A DNA stretch of 64,000 nt from Siderastrea siderea (lineage: Eukaryota; Cnidaria; Anthozoa; Scleractinia; Rhizangiidae): the NCBI GenBank assembly GCA_964030785.1, contig OZ034971.1, positions 35,759,804-35,823,803 on the forward strand, in the 5' to 3' direction. This document shows positions 34,284-45,702 of this stretch, piece after piece (the stretch's first letter is position 1; every line of letters starts with the position of its first letter). Under the pieces are notes generated by a model that saw only the letters and a list, made by a program, of their open reading frames with translations, ran no database searches and was not told the DNA's origin. The translations under genes were made by a program, and so were the position numbers.

Positions 34284-34999
34284 CTCTAAGAGAGAGAGAT
34301 CTGTATGAGAGTGTTCTGTAACCTTTGATAAGCCAATCCGTATCTCATGAATCAGTCTTGGCTCCATCCAGCCCACATGTGACATTCAACTTACGGGTGA
34401 TAACCCGTACCCCGATATCGGCTTCAAGTTTTTCATTTAACTCGCCACATAAGATCAGAAAAATAGGGAAAAAAGGAAAAAAAAGGAAATAGGAAGCGGC
34501 GAGGGAGCCTAAAAGGAAACCATAAGATTTAAAATATAAAAGGCTTTCTTCCCGGGACTTCCTCTTAGGTGTAAACACTCTGTAACAGCAGTACCAAATC
34601 GCAAATTTACCCCCTTACAGCAAATTCCGGTGCTGGACTTTACGTTCAGAAAGGAGGCCGGGTCAGCTCACCCTCCCTTGTTGGGGTGTTTTGATCTGCA
34701 AACGTCATATTAATAATCGTTCTTATAACGGTCCCCTCTTGTATTCTACAATTTCAGATCCCGCTTTAAACTTTCTGAATCGGTTTATCATCAAGAAATA
34801 AGTCTGGGAGGGTGACTAGCCCGAGGCCCTATGCAGGATGTGAGCCAAATCCATATTTCGACAGCTTCAGCTGTTTAGTCTTGCCGTGGCTACTAACTAT
34901 GGACGTGCTGGGCCTTCATTGCTGCCTAAAGTCCTTGCAATCTATGTCCCTCTTTGACTTATCCCTAGCAGTCCCTTACTCTATTATATTTGAGAAGCA
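34284..34999. other. Non-coding
   Basis: No gene or clear repeat. A GA-rich stretch with A-runs lies at 34450-34500. Confidence 0.5.
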
Positions 35000-35185
35000 G
35001 GGATGGCGCAGTGCTAAGAGCACTCACCTTCCACCAGTGTGGCCCGGGGTCGATTCACTGAATCGGTGTCGTATGTGGGTCGAGTTTCTTGTTGGTTTTC
35101 GTCGTTTTCCTCCGGGTACTCCGGCCGGTACTCCCCTCTCCACAAAAACCAACTTTCGATTCTAATTCATATTTTTTTTATTTTT
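35000..35185 (+). repeat. tRNA-derived SINE
   Basis: GGATGGCGCAGTGCTAAGAG carries a Pol III A box. GGGGTCGATTCACTG is a slightly decayed B box about 40 bp further on. The body then has CTCCGGGTACTCCGG and CTCCACAAAAACCAACTTTC, ending in a T-rich tail at 35170-35195. This layout is that of a widespread cnidarian SINE family. Confidence 0.8.
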
Positions 35186-35426
35186 TTTATTTTTCATTCA
35201 CTGTTGTCCACCACCCCAGTTCCCATGAGAAAATGGGTTTGAGCTTTGGCACGCAAATTTAAAGGAAGTGACACGAACAAAAATATGAAGGATACATACA
35301 CCGTTTCTTGATGGGTCGATCGGGTCGATCAAGAAACCAACGCGCGCGCGCGCGAGAAAGAGAAAGTTCTCAAATGAGTGATAAAAATAAGAATAAGAAT
35401 CCCTGCGCAGCGTACGTGCTAAATGT

Positions 35427-37112
35427 ATGAATGACAAAAGAGGTAAATACTACTGGGATGAGATCCTTTTGCACGTTGGTGTCGAAAAAAATACCGCTTC
35501 TGACAGTCTGTACCAACTTGTACTCCAACATCTCTGGAGTACTGTTGGATCTGTCTCAGTCCAGCAAGAGAACACTGAAACAACCTTGCAACCAGATTCT
35601 CAACCAGCTGATGATATGGAGGTTGAAGCGGTAACAGATCACGTGGGATGGGCCATAAAATGGACCAGAGATAATTATAATAATAATAAATAATAATAAC
35701 TTACAGTTTTTATACACGCATTTCGCAGAGCCTCAATGCATTTACAAGATAAAAAGATATTATCAAGTCAAGTACAGAAACTAATTTAAGAATAAAAAAG
35801 TCAAGTGGCGAAGAGGCTTCGTATAAAATTGACAAATCAGTGGCTCTGGAACTAATTTCAAACCTAGGAAAAGACGAAAAGCAACCAGATGGTCGATTTA
35901 GGTTTATATACCAAGTCGAGAAGTACAGGAATTTTTTTCCTCACTCCATATTGTTGTGGACAATTTGTTGTCCAAGAGCCACTTTCATGTTGAGAAAAAC
36001 AAAGTGGTTACAAATTGTTTGAAACAACTTTCTGCAGACCAGCAATTGCGGAATGACTGGTTTTCTCTGACCAATGAATATGCTTATCCAAAGCCAGTTG
36101 CAGTATTTGTGTTGGAAAAAGTATGTACAATGTTTGTTAAGTCCAAACAGCAAGTAAATAGGGAGAAATTTGCTTTAAAACCACAGAAAGGTAGTGTGGC
36201 TTTAAGGGAAGAACTTAGAGGCAAGATTAGTAAGAGCAGTGGTGTCACAGCAGAACAAAATAAAACTGCCAAATCAGCTCGATCCTAGCTGTAAAGAGTC
36301 TGCCTGAAGTTGTTTTAAAACTGCGCAGAAATTTTAAGTCACCTGAAAATGTCACTTGTTGTTTGAAAGAAATTTCTGTCCATCCCAGCAAAAGGGATAT
36401 TCTGCTACATTTGTCAGGGAAAAAACTTACAAAGTTTTATTAGCACTGGGAAAACCTGGGCTTGATGTTCTTCTAGCAGGAAGTGAAGAATTTGTTATCA
36501 AGTACCCTGAAAAGGTTAAGATAGGTAGAGTTACTGACAGACAGACAGGCAGACATATAGTAAATAGATACTAGTTAGACAGATAAGTACATATGGGTAG
36601 GTACTGTGGATTTTGGATAGACAGACAGGCAGATGGTCGGAAAATAATTTATTACATTATAGTCCAATGATTTGTCATTGATCTACCAATAACATGGTAT
36701 TGGCAGATTAGAAATTATTGTTATTGTTATTGCCCTTTAATAGTATTTTCACTGTTAGACTGCTGAAATCCTCACTTGCTTCAAAACTATTTATAAAACT
36801 GATATGTATATATATATTTAACAATTAGATTATGAGCTCGAGATTTCTATCGTGTGGTAGTTGATGAGGCCGAAGGCCGAATCAACTATTAGGCATAGAA
36901 ATCGAGAGCGAATAATCTAATTGTTTTAGTATAAATCTACTAGACGTTCAAAACTTAACAGCAGACACTACATGTTTTTATTGAAAAATGATATAAATAG
37001 GTCACACCGCGCGCGGAAAACACTCTACTCACTTTCTACAACAGGATAGATAGTGAGTAGCGTAGCCAATCAGAGAACAGCATTAGTGATAGAATGCTAG
37101 TAGATTTATACT

Positions 37113-37149
<37 letters not shown>

Positions 37150-37728
37150 CTAATTGCAATACAGTTGTCATACAAAATTCGGTGAAAAAAAAAGCAAGAA
37201 GAAAAAAGCCAAATAAGAATTAAATAGCCATGCAAATTGTGTTGTCAGATTTTGATAATTCTTTGATAAGCACTTATGCAGTACAATATAATATTTTTAA
37301 TTTTGTATCAGTTGAACTGATACAAGGCAAATTGGCCACTGTATAGACCTTTTGAGCTTTAGCCATTCCCTCAGAACAATTCCCTGGATGTATAGTTAGC
37401 ATACCTAATTTATTCCTATTTGGGTTTTCCTTTTTCCCTTTTTTTCATTTTTATAAGACAACAAAATTGCAATTAGGTGTATACGGTAATCATTTTATTA
37501 TCCTTGACTCATCTCTCTCCACTCTATCTTCTATTCCTTCCTATGGCATAGACCATTAAGAAATTTTAATATCAATATTATTTTGTTTTTTCTTTTCCTA
37601 CACAGCTGAAGACCAACAAAGCAGCAGGAAATTCTCCAAATCAACATGCAGTGGCCCACATTTTAAATTCCAACAATATCAATATCAACTACGGCCAGTT
37701 CACATCAACAAAGCAAGACATGTTTTAA
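35427..37728 (+). pseudogene. Decayed multi-exon gene, family not recognised
   Basis: Recognisable coding pieces lie at 35427-35680 (GKYYWDEILLHVGVEKNTASDSLYQ...DHVGWAIKWTRD, running into an AAT microsatellite), 35800-36280 (VVTNCLKQLSADQQLRNDWF...KQQVNREKFALKPQKGSVALREEL), 36300-36514 and 37605-37728. The last starts after a good acceptor (TTTTCCTACACAG) and ends in TAA. Frameshifts near 35950, 36285 and 36440 break the frame. The pieces look like one protein that may belong to a transposon, since the block converges on the P-element-like gene 280 bp downstream. I do not recognise the domain. Confidence 0.5.
36822..37113. repeat. Two adjacent palindromes, the first with GAGGCCGAAGGCCGA apex
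   Basis: 36822-36923: CAATTAGATTATGAGCTCGA pairs with its complement around GGCCGAAGGCC. Next to it, TAGTATAAATCTACTAG (36927-36943) pairs with CTAGTAGATTTATACTA (37097-37113). A (TA)n run follows at 37116-37146. They lie within what may be an intron of the decayed gene. Confidence 0.8.
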
Positions 37729-39072
37729 CCCTTTAAACCCTAATATCAGCATGCATATTCTCCACACTGTTCTCCATGCATTTCCTATGGAACTGATAAG
37801 GAGAACTTGTTTAACAATCTGAAGACCTAAGTTTTCACTTGTTGACCATTTCCTTTTTTCTCACCACTGTTATGTATGATTGAGCAGACTCACGTTACTA
37901 TGAGCTAGGAGAAATTAAATTTTGGTCACTCTTAGGGCTTAAAGGGTTAAATTAAATTTAAATAAAAGCAAAATGTGAACCAGTGCAAAAAAGCTGAAAA
38001 ACATTTTAAAGTTCAACAGTGCAAGTTACATCAAGGTTAGTGTGGCCAACTCTCCTAGGGAGATGCTGGTTTGATTGAGCAAGATGTAAACATTCCTCCA
38101 CTTCATAGACATTTGTCTGCTTGTTCTTAATAAGCTTTGATGATCGAAATGCAACAAGACCGTTCACATTGTAGCCATAAGTAAATGCTGTCATGTTTCT
38201 TGAACCCCCACACATTTGTCGTTGCGAGGAAAAAAAGACTCTATGATATCTTGATTTAGTCTCTTTGGAATGATGTACACATTTCCATACTCAGCTTTGA
38301 ACTCATCAGTGTTAATATAGGCAACAAGCTCTTTAAGACCATCTATGGACACCTTAAGGTACATAAGCAAAGGAATATTATTAACATGTAGAAAGAGTGC
38401 AAGATGGGTCACTGGGTAGTTTGAATTAAGAAAAAATCATTCTCCCTTCCCACCGATACAGTGTACTAAGGTAGTAAAATCATACTTGAAATGTATGAAG
38501 CAAAACTGGAATTTACATAGCAGGTCTAGCTTCAATGTGAGAGGTGTAGAAAGATTTTGGAACTTGTACAAGCAATTGTGAGCAAAGCATGACTCTGCAT
38601 TTTGTAGGTTTTACTTTGTAATGTCCAAGGCATCTTCCTTCAAGGTCAAACATTGTTTGCCATGTTATAAAGTGGTCTGAAACATCTGCTTTTCTCTGAA
38701 AGGTCTGGTTGAGTTGGTGTTTCCAGGCTTTAAAGTACTTATTAAGCACTTGATTTAGTTGGTAATTCGGGAATCTGTCATTGACTGAAGAGGGGTGTTG
38801 TCATTGAATACATTCCACAGTGTTTCACACATACTTATAAATTCTTGTGTCTCTTTTGTAATATTGTTCTCATGGGTAGCCATATCTTGCCGAACTTTCC
38901 TTGACAGAGTATCCACAGCAAGCTTGATGCGCATCTTATTTAGATTATCCAGATGAACATGAGAATGTCTTAAATCGGTTGCGTATAATCTTCTTTTTCG
39001 ATCTCTTTGCTCTACAAAGTAAATATGATCCCATAATATGTATTTTCCATTTTTTTGCAATAAGCATGTAAA

Positions 39073-41010
39073 CCCGTAGGAAACCGGCAGATCTGTTTTC
39101 AGTCTGCTACAGATCTGCTAGCAAATATGCAGCAGATCTGCAGATGATCTGCAGATTCTCTGCAGATCATCTGCAGAATATCTGCAGAATGTCTGCAGAA
39201 TGTCTGCAGAATATCTGCAGAATGTCTGCAAACTGCTTAAATCTGCAGAACATCTGCTCCCTTGATCCCCATGCAGTGCTTTAGAAACTGCAGATGTTTT
39301 GCAGACATGGATGGGTATACTGCAGATAAAAAGCAGACAAAATGCACCAATGAAATAATGTTTATTTAAGTGATTGTCAGGCAAGAGGGTCTGTTTTGCA
39401 TCAAAATACCATTTCAGGCATTCCAAATATTTACAAATATGCAAGGGAATTAGCATTGATCATTTCAAACATTCAAAATATTGACAGACAGTGTCAAATT
39501 AATAAAAAGGCTAAAATATTTTAGATGCTAAGTTCACAAGATGGTAGTTTTTAAATTTTATTCCATGCAATCCTAATGAGACCTGCATGCAGGTTAATTC
39601 TCAGACAGAGAAGCAAGTGACAAAAAATGCTACAGAGTGCCAAAAAAGTATGCCACGTTTTTTGATTGCATGCTCAGTTAATATTCACTTGCTTTCATCA
39701 TGATGGTTCCACTAAAGACGACAGCATGGCAACGGTTTAATGGGCAGAAACTCCAGGATTTGCAACAGTGAAAAACACCAGTTTAGGGATATGACTATAA
39801 CTTAACATTCAACTATCTTACCGTGTAAGAAATAGACTTTTTAAGCGAACTTAAAACCCTGCTAAATGGTGTCCACCAGAGGAATTAACAGACATAATAG
39901 AGGCAATTCTCTTACACATATTTGGCACAACACGTTTCATGAAACACTGAATTACTGGAGGTATGTTTACATCACTCAGGCTGTATATAAACATTCACTA
40001 GCTATCTTTTTTGTTTCAAAATTTAACCTAGTCACAGTTTAGTGCAGTGTAAAATGAATTACCGGTAAGTTGTTTCATCAAGAAATTGTGCATCTTATAA
40101 AAGAAAATAATTATTGTTTCTTGCAGTCACTAGCTTAACCCGTAACGTTAAAATAAAAAAATGTGGCCTTAGCTAGCTATATTAAGCTCACCCAGTCTTA
40201 AGCATTTTGGTTGGATACACGGTGACCTAAGCAGGCTGATCTTCTTTTCCCTCAATTTTGGAGGAACATACCAGCATTGGTCTTCTTTGGTCCTCAACAC
40301 ATTGCCTATAGGCCATTTCTCTTCGTCGTTTACTAAATGGAATCGTTTTCTTTTTGGCGCCCAATTAACCTTTGGAAACGTTTTATCTTTCACAGTGACA
40401 GTTGTTCTGATTGGATGCCATTAAGTGGGGCTAATGTTCTGGTTTTATTATAGTCAAGTATCAGCTAACAGATACATTAAATAGCTGCATGGTACGGATT
40501 TCGTTGCACTCAACGGAGGAAATAAATGACTTTAACTCCACGTTATTAAGTGTGGAAAATGTGTCTCAAAAAATGTCGCAAAATTTTAGTTACATTTAAA
40601 TTCCAATTATAGTTTCTGCCTGAGCTGCACAGTTTCAGTTATGCAAGAATGTCCCAGTGTAAGAGTCTGTATCAATGTAAACAATTCTGTGTTGATCTAG
40701 CTGATTATTCATCTGCTGTTCATCTGCAGGCAAACAATTGCTGCAGATGATGGAAGAACTAGGATTATTAATTTTGGGCTGCATGTGGCTGAGAACAAAT
40801 ATTTATGTTGCAGACTTTACAGATGAAGTACAGATCTATTTTTTATCTGCTTCAAGTCTGCAGGCAAAAAAATGTTGCAGATGATCCATTCACTTCATCT
40901 GCACAGACTGAAAACAGATCATGCAGATAATAAATTAGTCTGTAATTTATCTGTTTTGGGCAAAACAGATCTGTTGCAGATCTGTTGCAGATCTGCTGGT
41001 TTCGTACGGG
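39073..41010. mobile_element. ~1.94-kb CMC/EnSpm-like element inside the P-type transposase gene
   Basis: Ends CCCGTAGGAAACCGGCAG and (complement) CCCGTACGAAACCAGCAG are inverted. AAA flanks each side (39070-39072, 41011-41013), a 3-bp duplication. Setting aside the element plus one AAA leaves the host frame open across the site. Subterminal regions (39090-39260, 40690-41000) are packed with GCAGATCTGC/TCTGCAGAT motifs in both orientations, the pattern seen in EnSpm-type elements. The superfamily call is inference. Confidence 0.7.
40193..40393 (-). CDS. Possible exon within the inserted element, unknown
   Basis: A minus-strand frame containing KVNWAPKRKRFHLVNDEEKWPIGNV and RTKEDQCWYVPPKLREKK. 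It runs to a consensus-like donor (CTGGGTGAGC) near 40193. Basic, with no recognised domain and no upstream start codon in a good context. Confidence 0.3.
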
Positions 41011-41923
41011 AAAGCGGGGATTTTGACTCTTGAAGCCACTACTGTATATGTTGTTTCTTAGTTTTTTCAGAAGGTGTGGAGGATCAGAGATGAAAAATAG
41101 TGGTTTTCTTGAAAAGGGGTTGTAGCACTTGCTTTTAGAAGCACTAGTCCCATTCATGTTCATGAATGCCCAGTATTCTCAGGAGCTCCATCACAGCATG
41201 CAAGCATTATGGTAAACTTGAATCCATGCAACATACTTACTCCTTGCCAAAAACGTCTGTTCAGTTTTTGTGCACTAATCCCTCTTGTTAGAAAGAATGC
41301 ACATGGAAAATCAAACTTACCAAAAAGACTTCTGAAGTAAAGCTGGAGGACATGTGTTGCTAACTTTGTTTGAGGGTTACAGTTACTCTCTTTTAGTTGG
41401 CCAACAGAAGGTAAGTCAATTTCATCATCATTCAAATCAGTAAATCCAACTAGTTCAAATGTAGGTGGGTCAAAGACAAGGCCTTCTTTAATTTTCACTT
41501 CATCAAAAAATAGGCCTCCAAGCTGGCCCCTTTTTCCCATTTTTGTTTTTTCAAATTTCTCTTTCGTTTCCCATAATGTTGAAATCTGCCATCCTGAATG
41601 AGGTGATGAAAAGTTCTTATAGTCAGAAAGCAACCTACCACTTGGAAGCTTTAAAAAGCCAGAATCCCTCAGATCTTCATTTGCTGCATGAGATTTTGTA
41701 AACATTCTTAGACACCACTTAATTAATTGATAACAAGGGGATGCCATCTCATTTGCCGTTTTGGGACAGTCAAAGCTTTAGCCTGATTATTTAACAACAC
41801 AACAAAAAATTGGTCACTTGAAAAACCAGTATGTTCCCTCAAGAATAGCTTTCTTACCAAATATTTTGGTACATGTGTCCCAATGACATCTGTAGATCCT
41901 GTTAATTGGTGGAATATTGTCAT

Positions 41924-42827
41924 CTACTATTCAATATTAGACTACCGCGCGCGAGCACTGCCCTCTGATCAACCTTCGGTTTTACAGCGACTTTTGCAGC
42001 ACCGAAAGGTCTATGGAAATTTAATATACGCAAAGTTTGGGGGAAGGAAAAGGAAGGAAGGAAGTGAATTACAAACAACCACATGATAGAGACACCACAG
42101 TACGTTTGCAAACAAGCCATGCAGTGTGCAATGAAAACCTGAAAGTAACCGCGTTACGGAAGTAACGCAACATATTACATAGGCAATTCGCAAGCATACT
42201 TTATGATTATTTTCTCATGAATTCGCAAAATTATAGTTTACTTCATATTATCATTTTATTTTATTTTCATTATAATTGAAATAAAGTGCACGCCCTTTTG
42301 AAACCCGTTGTTGTTTAAAATGATTAAGTTGGACGTTTTGTTCAATACGTACGAATGTACAAAACCTAGCTAAACTTGTTCCTCACTTCAGTTTGGATTG
42401 CAAGATACTCTTGTTATATTTACAAGAACATATTTGAAGTTTTCTTTTCTTTTTTTTAAGTACGAAGAGCTCACTTCTTCATTCCTTGTTTCGCAAAAAC
42501 GTCGCGTGATCTTGACCTTCACTATTGCAAATGATTTGCGGTGATAACTCAAAACTTCAAGCGACCGCGACCGAGTGTTGTGTGCGAAAACCAACCCGAA
42601 CTGAATTTGAAAGCGGAACTTTACACCCGAAAGTGATTTGCAATCAACTATAACAAATTCCTTTATGCCCGAGTCGCTGCAGGCTAAAACGTGAACCAGG
42701 GTTAACTCCTTAAAAAAACACTGTGGCAAGACCCGACGAATCTTTCATCAGCCGTATTCACAAAAGCTTCTGTCACGCAATCTCTAGTTAGGTTCATTTA
42801 CAAACATTTTATGCGCCCACGTGTTTT
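41924..42827. other. Upstream region of the ATP-grasp gene; no gene seen
   Basis: Short ORFs on both strands lack any domain. A 113-codon minus-strand ORF (42388-42729) has no recognisable family. No repeat stands out. Confidence 0.45.
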
Positions 42828-44039
42828 ATGATAATCAAGACACGTCCAAACACCGTCATGTCGTCAAAAAATGCTGTCACCATCGGAAAGTTAATTCAGA
42901 AGTGTCTCAGGAAAGCCTACTTTTTGCCGCAAAAACCTTCGTCTTATTCCAAGGGATATCGATTCCTGAATGACAAGAAGTACCGCGTGTACGACTGCCC
43001 GCCATCTTCGCTGAGTTTCGATCGCCTTTTGTCGCCATTTCGCCATCTTCCTGCGGCTGGAAATGAAGTCCCTATTATAATGGAGTGCCAACCGCAATCG
43101 TATTTGCAAGAACATTGGAGGCAATGGCTGCCTGCTTTCCCTCCTGTTGTTATTAAGCCTCTAGACGAAGGACTCCAAGATGATGTTCCGATTGTAACTA
43201 CAGCCGCGTTACAAAACATCCCTGAGCATAAGCACAGCATACACCCGGATCTCCTTTACAAGCTGCAGCTCAAAAGCTCGATTCTTGAGGTAGGAGTTCC
43301 CTTTCCTAGACACATGGACATTAATTCGATTTCTTATCCTTGCGCGGTTAAAGCTGACATGAGTACGGGCGGTCGTGGTAGTTGGCTTGTTAAAAACGCA
43401 AGCGACTTGTCTGCCGCGTTGTACGAAATCCGAGATGTCTGTGGTTGGAAAGATGGGATTGTATTTCAAGAATATATCCCTGGGGTCAATGAAGTTCCCA
43501 GCTTCCAATTTTATCTGCACAAGTCAGGAGAGCTTTTCTGGGTGGGTACTACGTCTGGCGGATTCAATGGATTTGCCTGGACCTCTGGAACAGTGGATTG
43601 GGACAAGCAAGAGGGTTATAAAAACCTCGTGTATGATGAATTCACTTTACCAATTAAGAATTACCTTCACAACCGTGGCTACTTTGGTTTGGTCACCTTC
43701 GAGGTTTTAATCATGGACCATGGAAATTATCTTGTCGACATCAACCCAAGAATTGGCGGTGACACAACACATTTACTGCTAGCACGTTACATGGCTTTAG
43801 ACGTCGGCTTGAAACAATCAGCAATATTTTGCAAAAATAAGCATGCCGATGACATGACAGCTAAAATGCTGGTTGAGGCGGCAAACAAGAACAACATCAA
43901 AAGTGAAGGAAGAACTGTTGTACTTTCGGCCACTGATTCAGACAAGGGCTGTGAATCTTATGTTTCTATTTTTGCCAAGACACAAGAGGAAGTACAAGAT
44001 CTCTCTCATCTTCTCAACGTAACAAGTAAAATATTATAG
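42828..44039 (+). CDS. ATP-grasp superfamily enzyme, intronless, 403 aa (or 393 from the second Met)
   Basis: A single uninterrupted frame. The ATP-grasp core is clear. PCAVKADMSTGGRGSWLV (about 171-188) carries the ATP-binding lysine (K175) and glycine-rich loop. IVFQEYIPGVNEVPSFQFYL (211-230) is the hinge and edge strand, and VDINPRIGGDTTHLLLARYM (303-322) holds the Mg/ATP-binding DINPR motif. Residues 1-150 would be the N-terminal pre-ATP-grasp domain. Enzymes of this fold join a carboxylate to an amine, thiol or other nucleophile through an acyl phosphate. The substrate cannot be told from the sequence. Lack of introns could mean retroposition or transfer from bacteria, but many cnidarian genes are also intronless. 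Start choice between 42828 and 42858 is open. Confidence 0.85.
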   Translation: MIIKTRPNTVMSSKNAVTIGKLIQKCLRKAYFLPQKPSSYSKGYRFLNDKKYRVYDCPPSSLSFDRLLSPFRHLPAAGNEVPIIMECQPQSYLQEHWRQWLPAFPPVVIKPLDEGLQDDVPIVTTAALQNIPEHKHSIHPDLLYKLQLKSSILEVGVPFPRHMDINSISYPCAVKADMSTGGRGSWLVKNASDLSAALYEIRDVCGWKDGIVFQEYIPGVNEVPSFQFYLHKSGELFWVGTTSGGFNGFAWTSGTVDWDKQEGYKNLVYDEFTLPIKNYLHNRGYFGLVTFEVLIMDHGNYLVDINPRIGGDTTHLLLARYMALDVGLKQSAIFCKNKHADDMTAKMLVEAANKNNIKSEGRTVVLSATDSDKGCESYVSIFAKTQEEVQDLSHLLNVTSKIL

Positions 44040-44168
44040 CTGTAGTTTTTGTTCAAGAAGGGGTGTTGGGGGGGGGGAATCCCACATAAAATTGACGGGA
44101 GTTTTGAAAGGATTCTGGTTACCCCTAAGGGAACTAATTTTGTGGGAAATTTGATGGCTTTATTTAAC

Positions 44169-44457
44169 GGGCAGGGGTATTTTGCAGAACGCAGAACGCA
44201 GAATGCAGAACGCAGAATGATGGTCAGCGGTATAGAGTGTGAAACAGGTAGGTACATCATATATGATAAACTGAAAAGGGTTAGGGTTAGGGTGGATGGT
44301 TTAGGGGTTAGGGTTAGGGTTAGGGTTAGGTTAGGTTGGGTATGTATGATATCAGTTTATCATATATGATGTACCTACCTGTTTCACACTCTATACCGCT
44401 GACCATCATTCTGCGTTCTGCATTCTGCGTTCTGCGTTCTGCAAAATACCCCTGCCG
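44169..44457. mobile_element. Fold-back element with TTAGGG-type repeats in its loop
   Basis: Arms of ~100 bp (GGCAGGGGTATTTTGCAGAA... and CTGCAAAATACCCCTGCC) pair almost perfectly and contain a GCAGAACGCAGAATGCAGAA mini-array. The loop (44278-44337) holds GGGTTAGGGTTAGGG runs. A 9-bp direct repeat TTATTTAAC flanks the element (44160-44168 and 44458-44466), marking it as an insertion in the 3' flank of the ATP-grasp gene. Confidence 0.88.
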
Positions 44458-44466
44458 TTATTTAAC

Positions 44467-45510
44467 TTTACTTTAAGAGCTATTCTTTTGGACAAATCAT
44501 ATTTTTCTAGCTTAATACTCTTACAGGTAACCTCCAATGGGTACCCTAAGTGATACCAGACCACAGCTTTAAACCCTTCAAAAAGGTGTACTGACAATCA
44601 CCACTGTCAGTTTTCTGTGACTCAGTTTTCCCAAAGGTTCATGTTAATTTTTGTATCAATAATTATCTTGAATCTAATTCAGTCCAATTTACTCCTATTC
44701 ACCCATTTGCAAATTTCTACTGAGAGGTCTGTATCCTTGGCTGTTGAGCTGGTTAGGGGTTGTCTCAAAGTTTTCAGTTAGCAGTCTATATCCTGGAAGG
44801 ATTGGAGGGAGGGGTGGGAGAGGGAGTTGGTTGGAGGTTGAGGGGGAGCTACTTATTGTTGTTATACAGCAATGTTAATGGCTGTTTTTGGGACTACAAA
44901 GTGGGTGTTTGTTCCACTAATAATCTTACTTACAGTTGATTTACAGATTGGAATACCTTCAATTCAAAAACTAGGCTATAAGATGACAATACTGTTAATG
45001 ATTGGGTGGGGGTACCAGGGATCAACTGTGAACAGCCCCTCCTTGTCCAGGGCAGTAAAGAAAGACTAGTTAAAAGGAAAAGGCACTGTAAATTTTATCA
45101 CCTGCAGCATTTCCTTCTCAATTGACTACTTTCTTTATGGATGAGGGACGTCTGCTTGGTTCAATGGCAGAAATAATGTAATTCAAAGGGGACTGAAATA
45201 CTGTGAACCACCCAAAATTTGGGGAAGTGGGTTGAGGGTAAGTTGAGCCCCATTCATCTTCTCTCACGCAGCTCTGTCTTTCTTGATGAGCACAGGGATT
45301 TGAGGCAATTTCTTTAAGTGCAATTACTAATGCGAGAGTGAGATTATCAGTTTTTATGCACAAGAGAACATTTTCAGTATTAATTTAAGGGAAACCTTTC
45401 ACTTTTATGTGGGACACTCCTTTTACCCACAAAAACAATTTCCTCTATACTTTTCTTATTGTAGTGTTTGAGAGAATTTAAACTCTCATCTAAGCCACCA
45501 AGGAAGGGAC
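44467..45510. other. Non-coding
   Basis: G-rich stretch at 44800-44850. No supported ORF or repeat. Confidence 0.5.
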
Positions 45511-45519
45511 AGGGACTAC

Positions 45520-45693
45520 TAGCCTGTTCCAGGCGTTCAGATAGTGGAGCTCGAGAGAAAATATCGCGAGCGAAAGAGCCGGAGAAAATGAGGGGAGACT
45601 GGAGAAGAGGGCAGTCTCCCCTCGTTTTCACCCGCTCTTTCACTTGCTATATTTTCACTCGCGCCCCACCATCTGAACACCTGGAACAGGCTA
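45520..45693. mobile_element. MITE with TAGCCTGTTCC termini and exact 9-bp target duplication
   Basis: TAGCCTGTTCCAGGCGTTCA and its complement (TGAACACCTGGAACAGGCTA, two differences) form the ends, with a GGGGAGACTGG...CAGTCTCCCC centre. Exact 9-bp repeats AGGGACTAC flank it (45511-45519, 45694-45702), consistent with Mutator-like mobilisation. Confidence 0.9.
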
Positions 45694-45702
45694 AGGGACT
45701 AC

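Larger units (their letters stand above)
38006..41923 (-). pseudogene. P-element/THAP9-like transposase, frameshifted and interrupted
   Basis: Reading on minus, the pieces follow the P-element order. RQMRWHP and QLIKWCL...LRDSGFLKLPSGRLLSDY come first, then QLGGLFFDEVKIKEGLVFD and FSRKPLFFISDPPHLLKKLR (start of the GTP-binding-like insertion region). Next are GKYILWDHIYFVEQRD, LRHSHVHLDNLNKMRIKLAV, WQTMFDLEGRCLG, and IIPKRLNQDIIESFF followed by MCGGSRNMTAFTYGYN. Single-base frameshifts occur near 41745, 41165 and 38215. A 1.94-kb element sits inside at 39073-41010. No THAP zinc-finger domain was found upstream. The family cuts and pastes DNA using an RNase H fold; this copy cannot be functional. 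Confidence 0.8.

Noticed and set aside
39095..39260. CRISPR-like array of CTGCAGAT repeats
   Set aside because: Repeats are short, contiguous and in both orientations without unique spacers; they are subterminal motifs of the inserted element. No CRISPR array is present in the window.
38006..41923. Domesticated host THAP9 gene
   Set aside because: No THAP domain, several frameshifts and a 1.94-kb insertion; a dead transposon copy fits better.
35336..42000. Terminal inverted repeats enclosing the P-type transposase and its convergent neighbour
   Set aside because: GC-dinucleotide runs near 35341 and 41945 look similar by eye but do not align as inverted repeats; element ends were not found.
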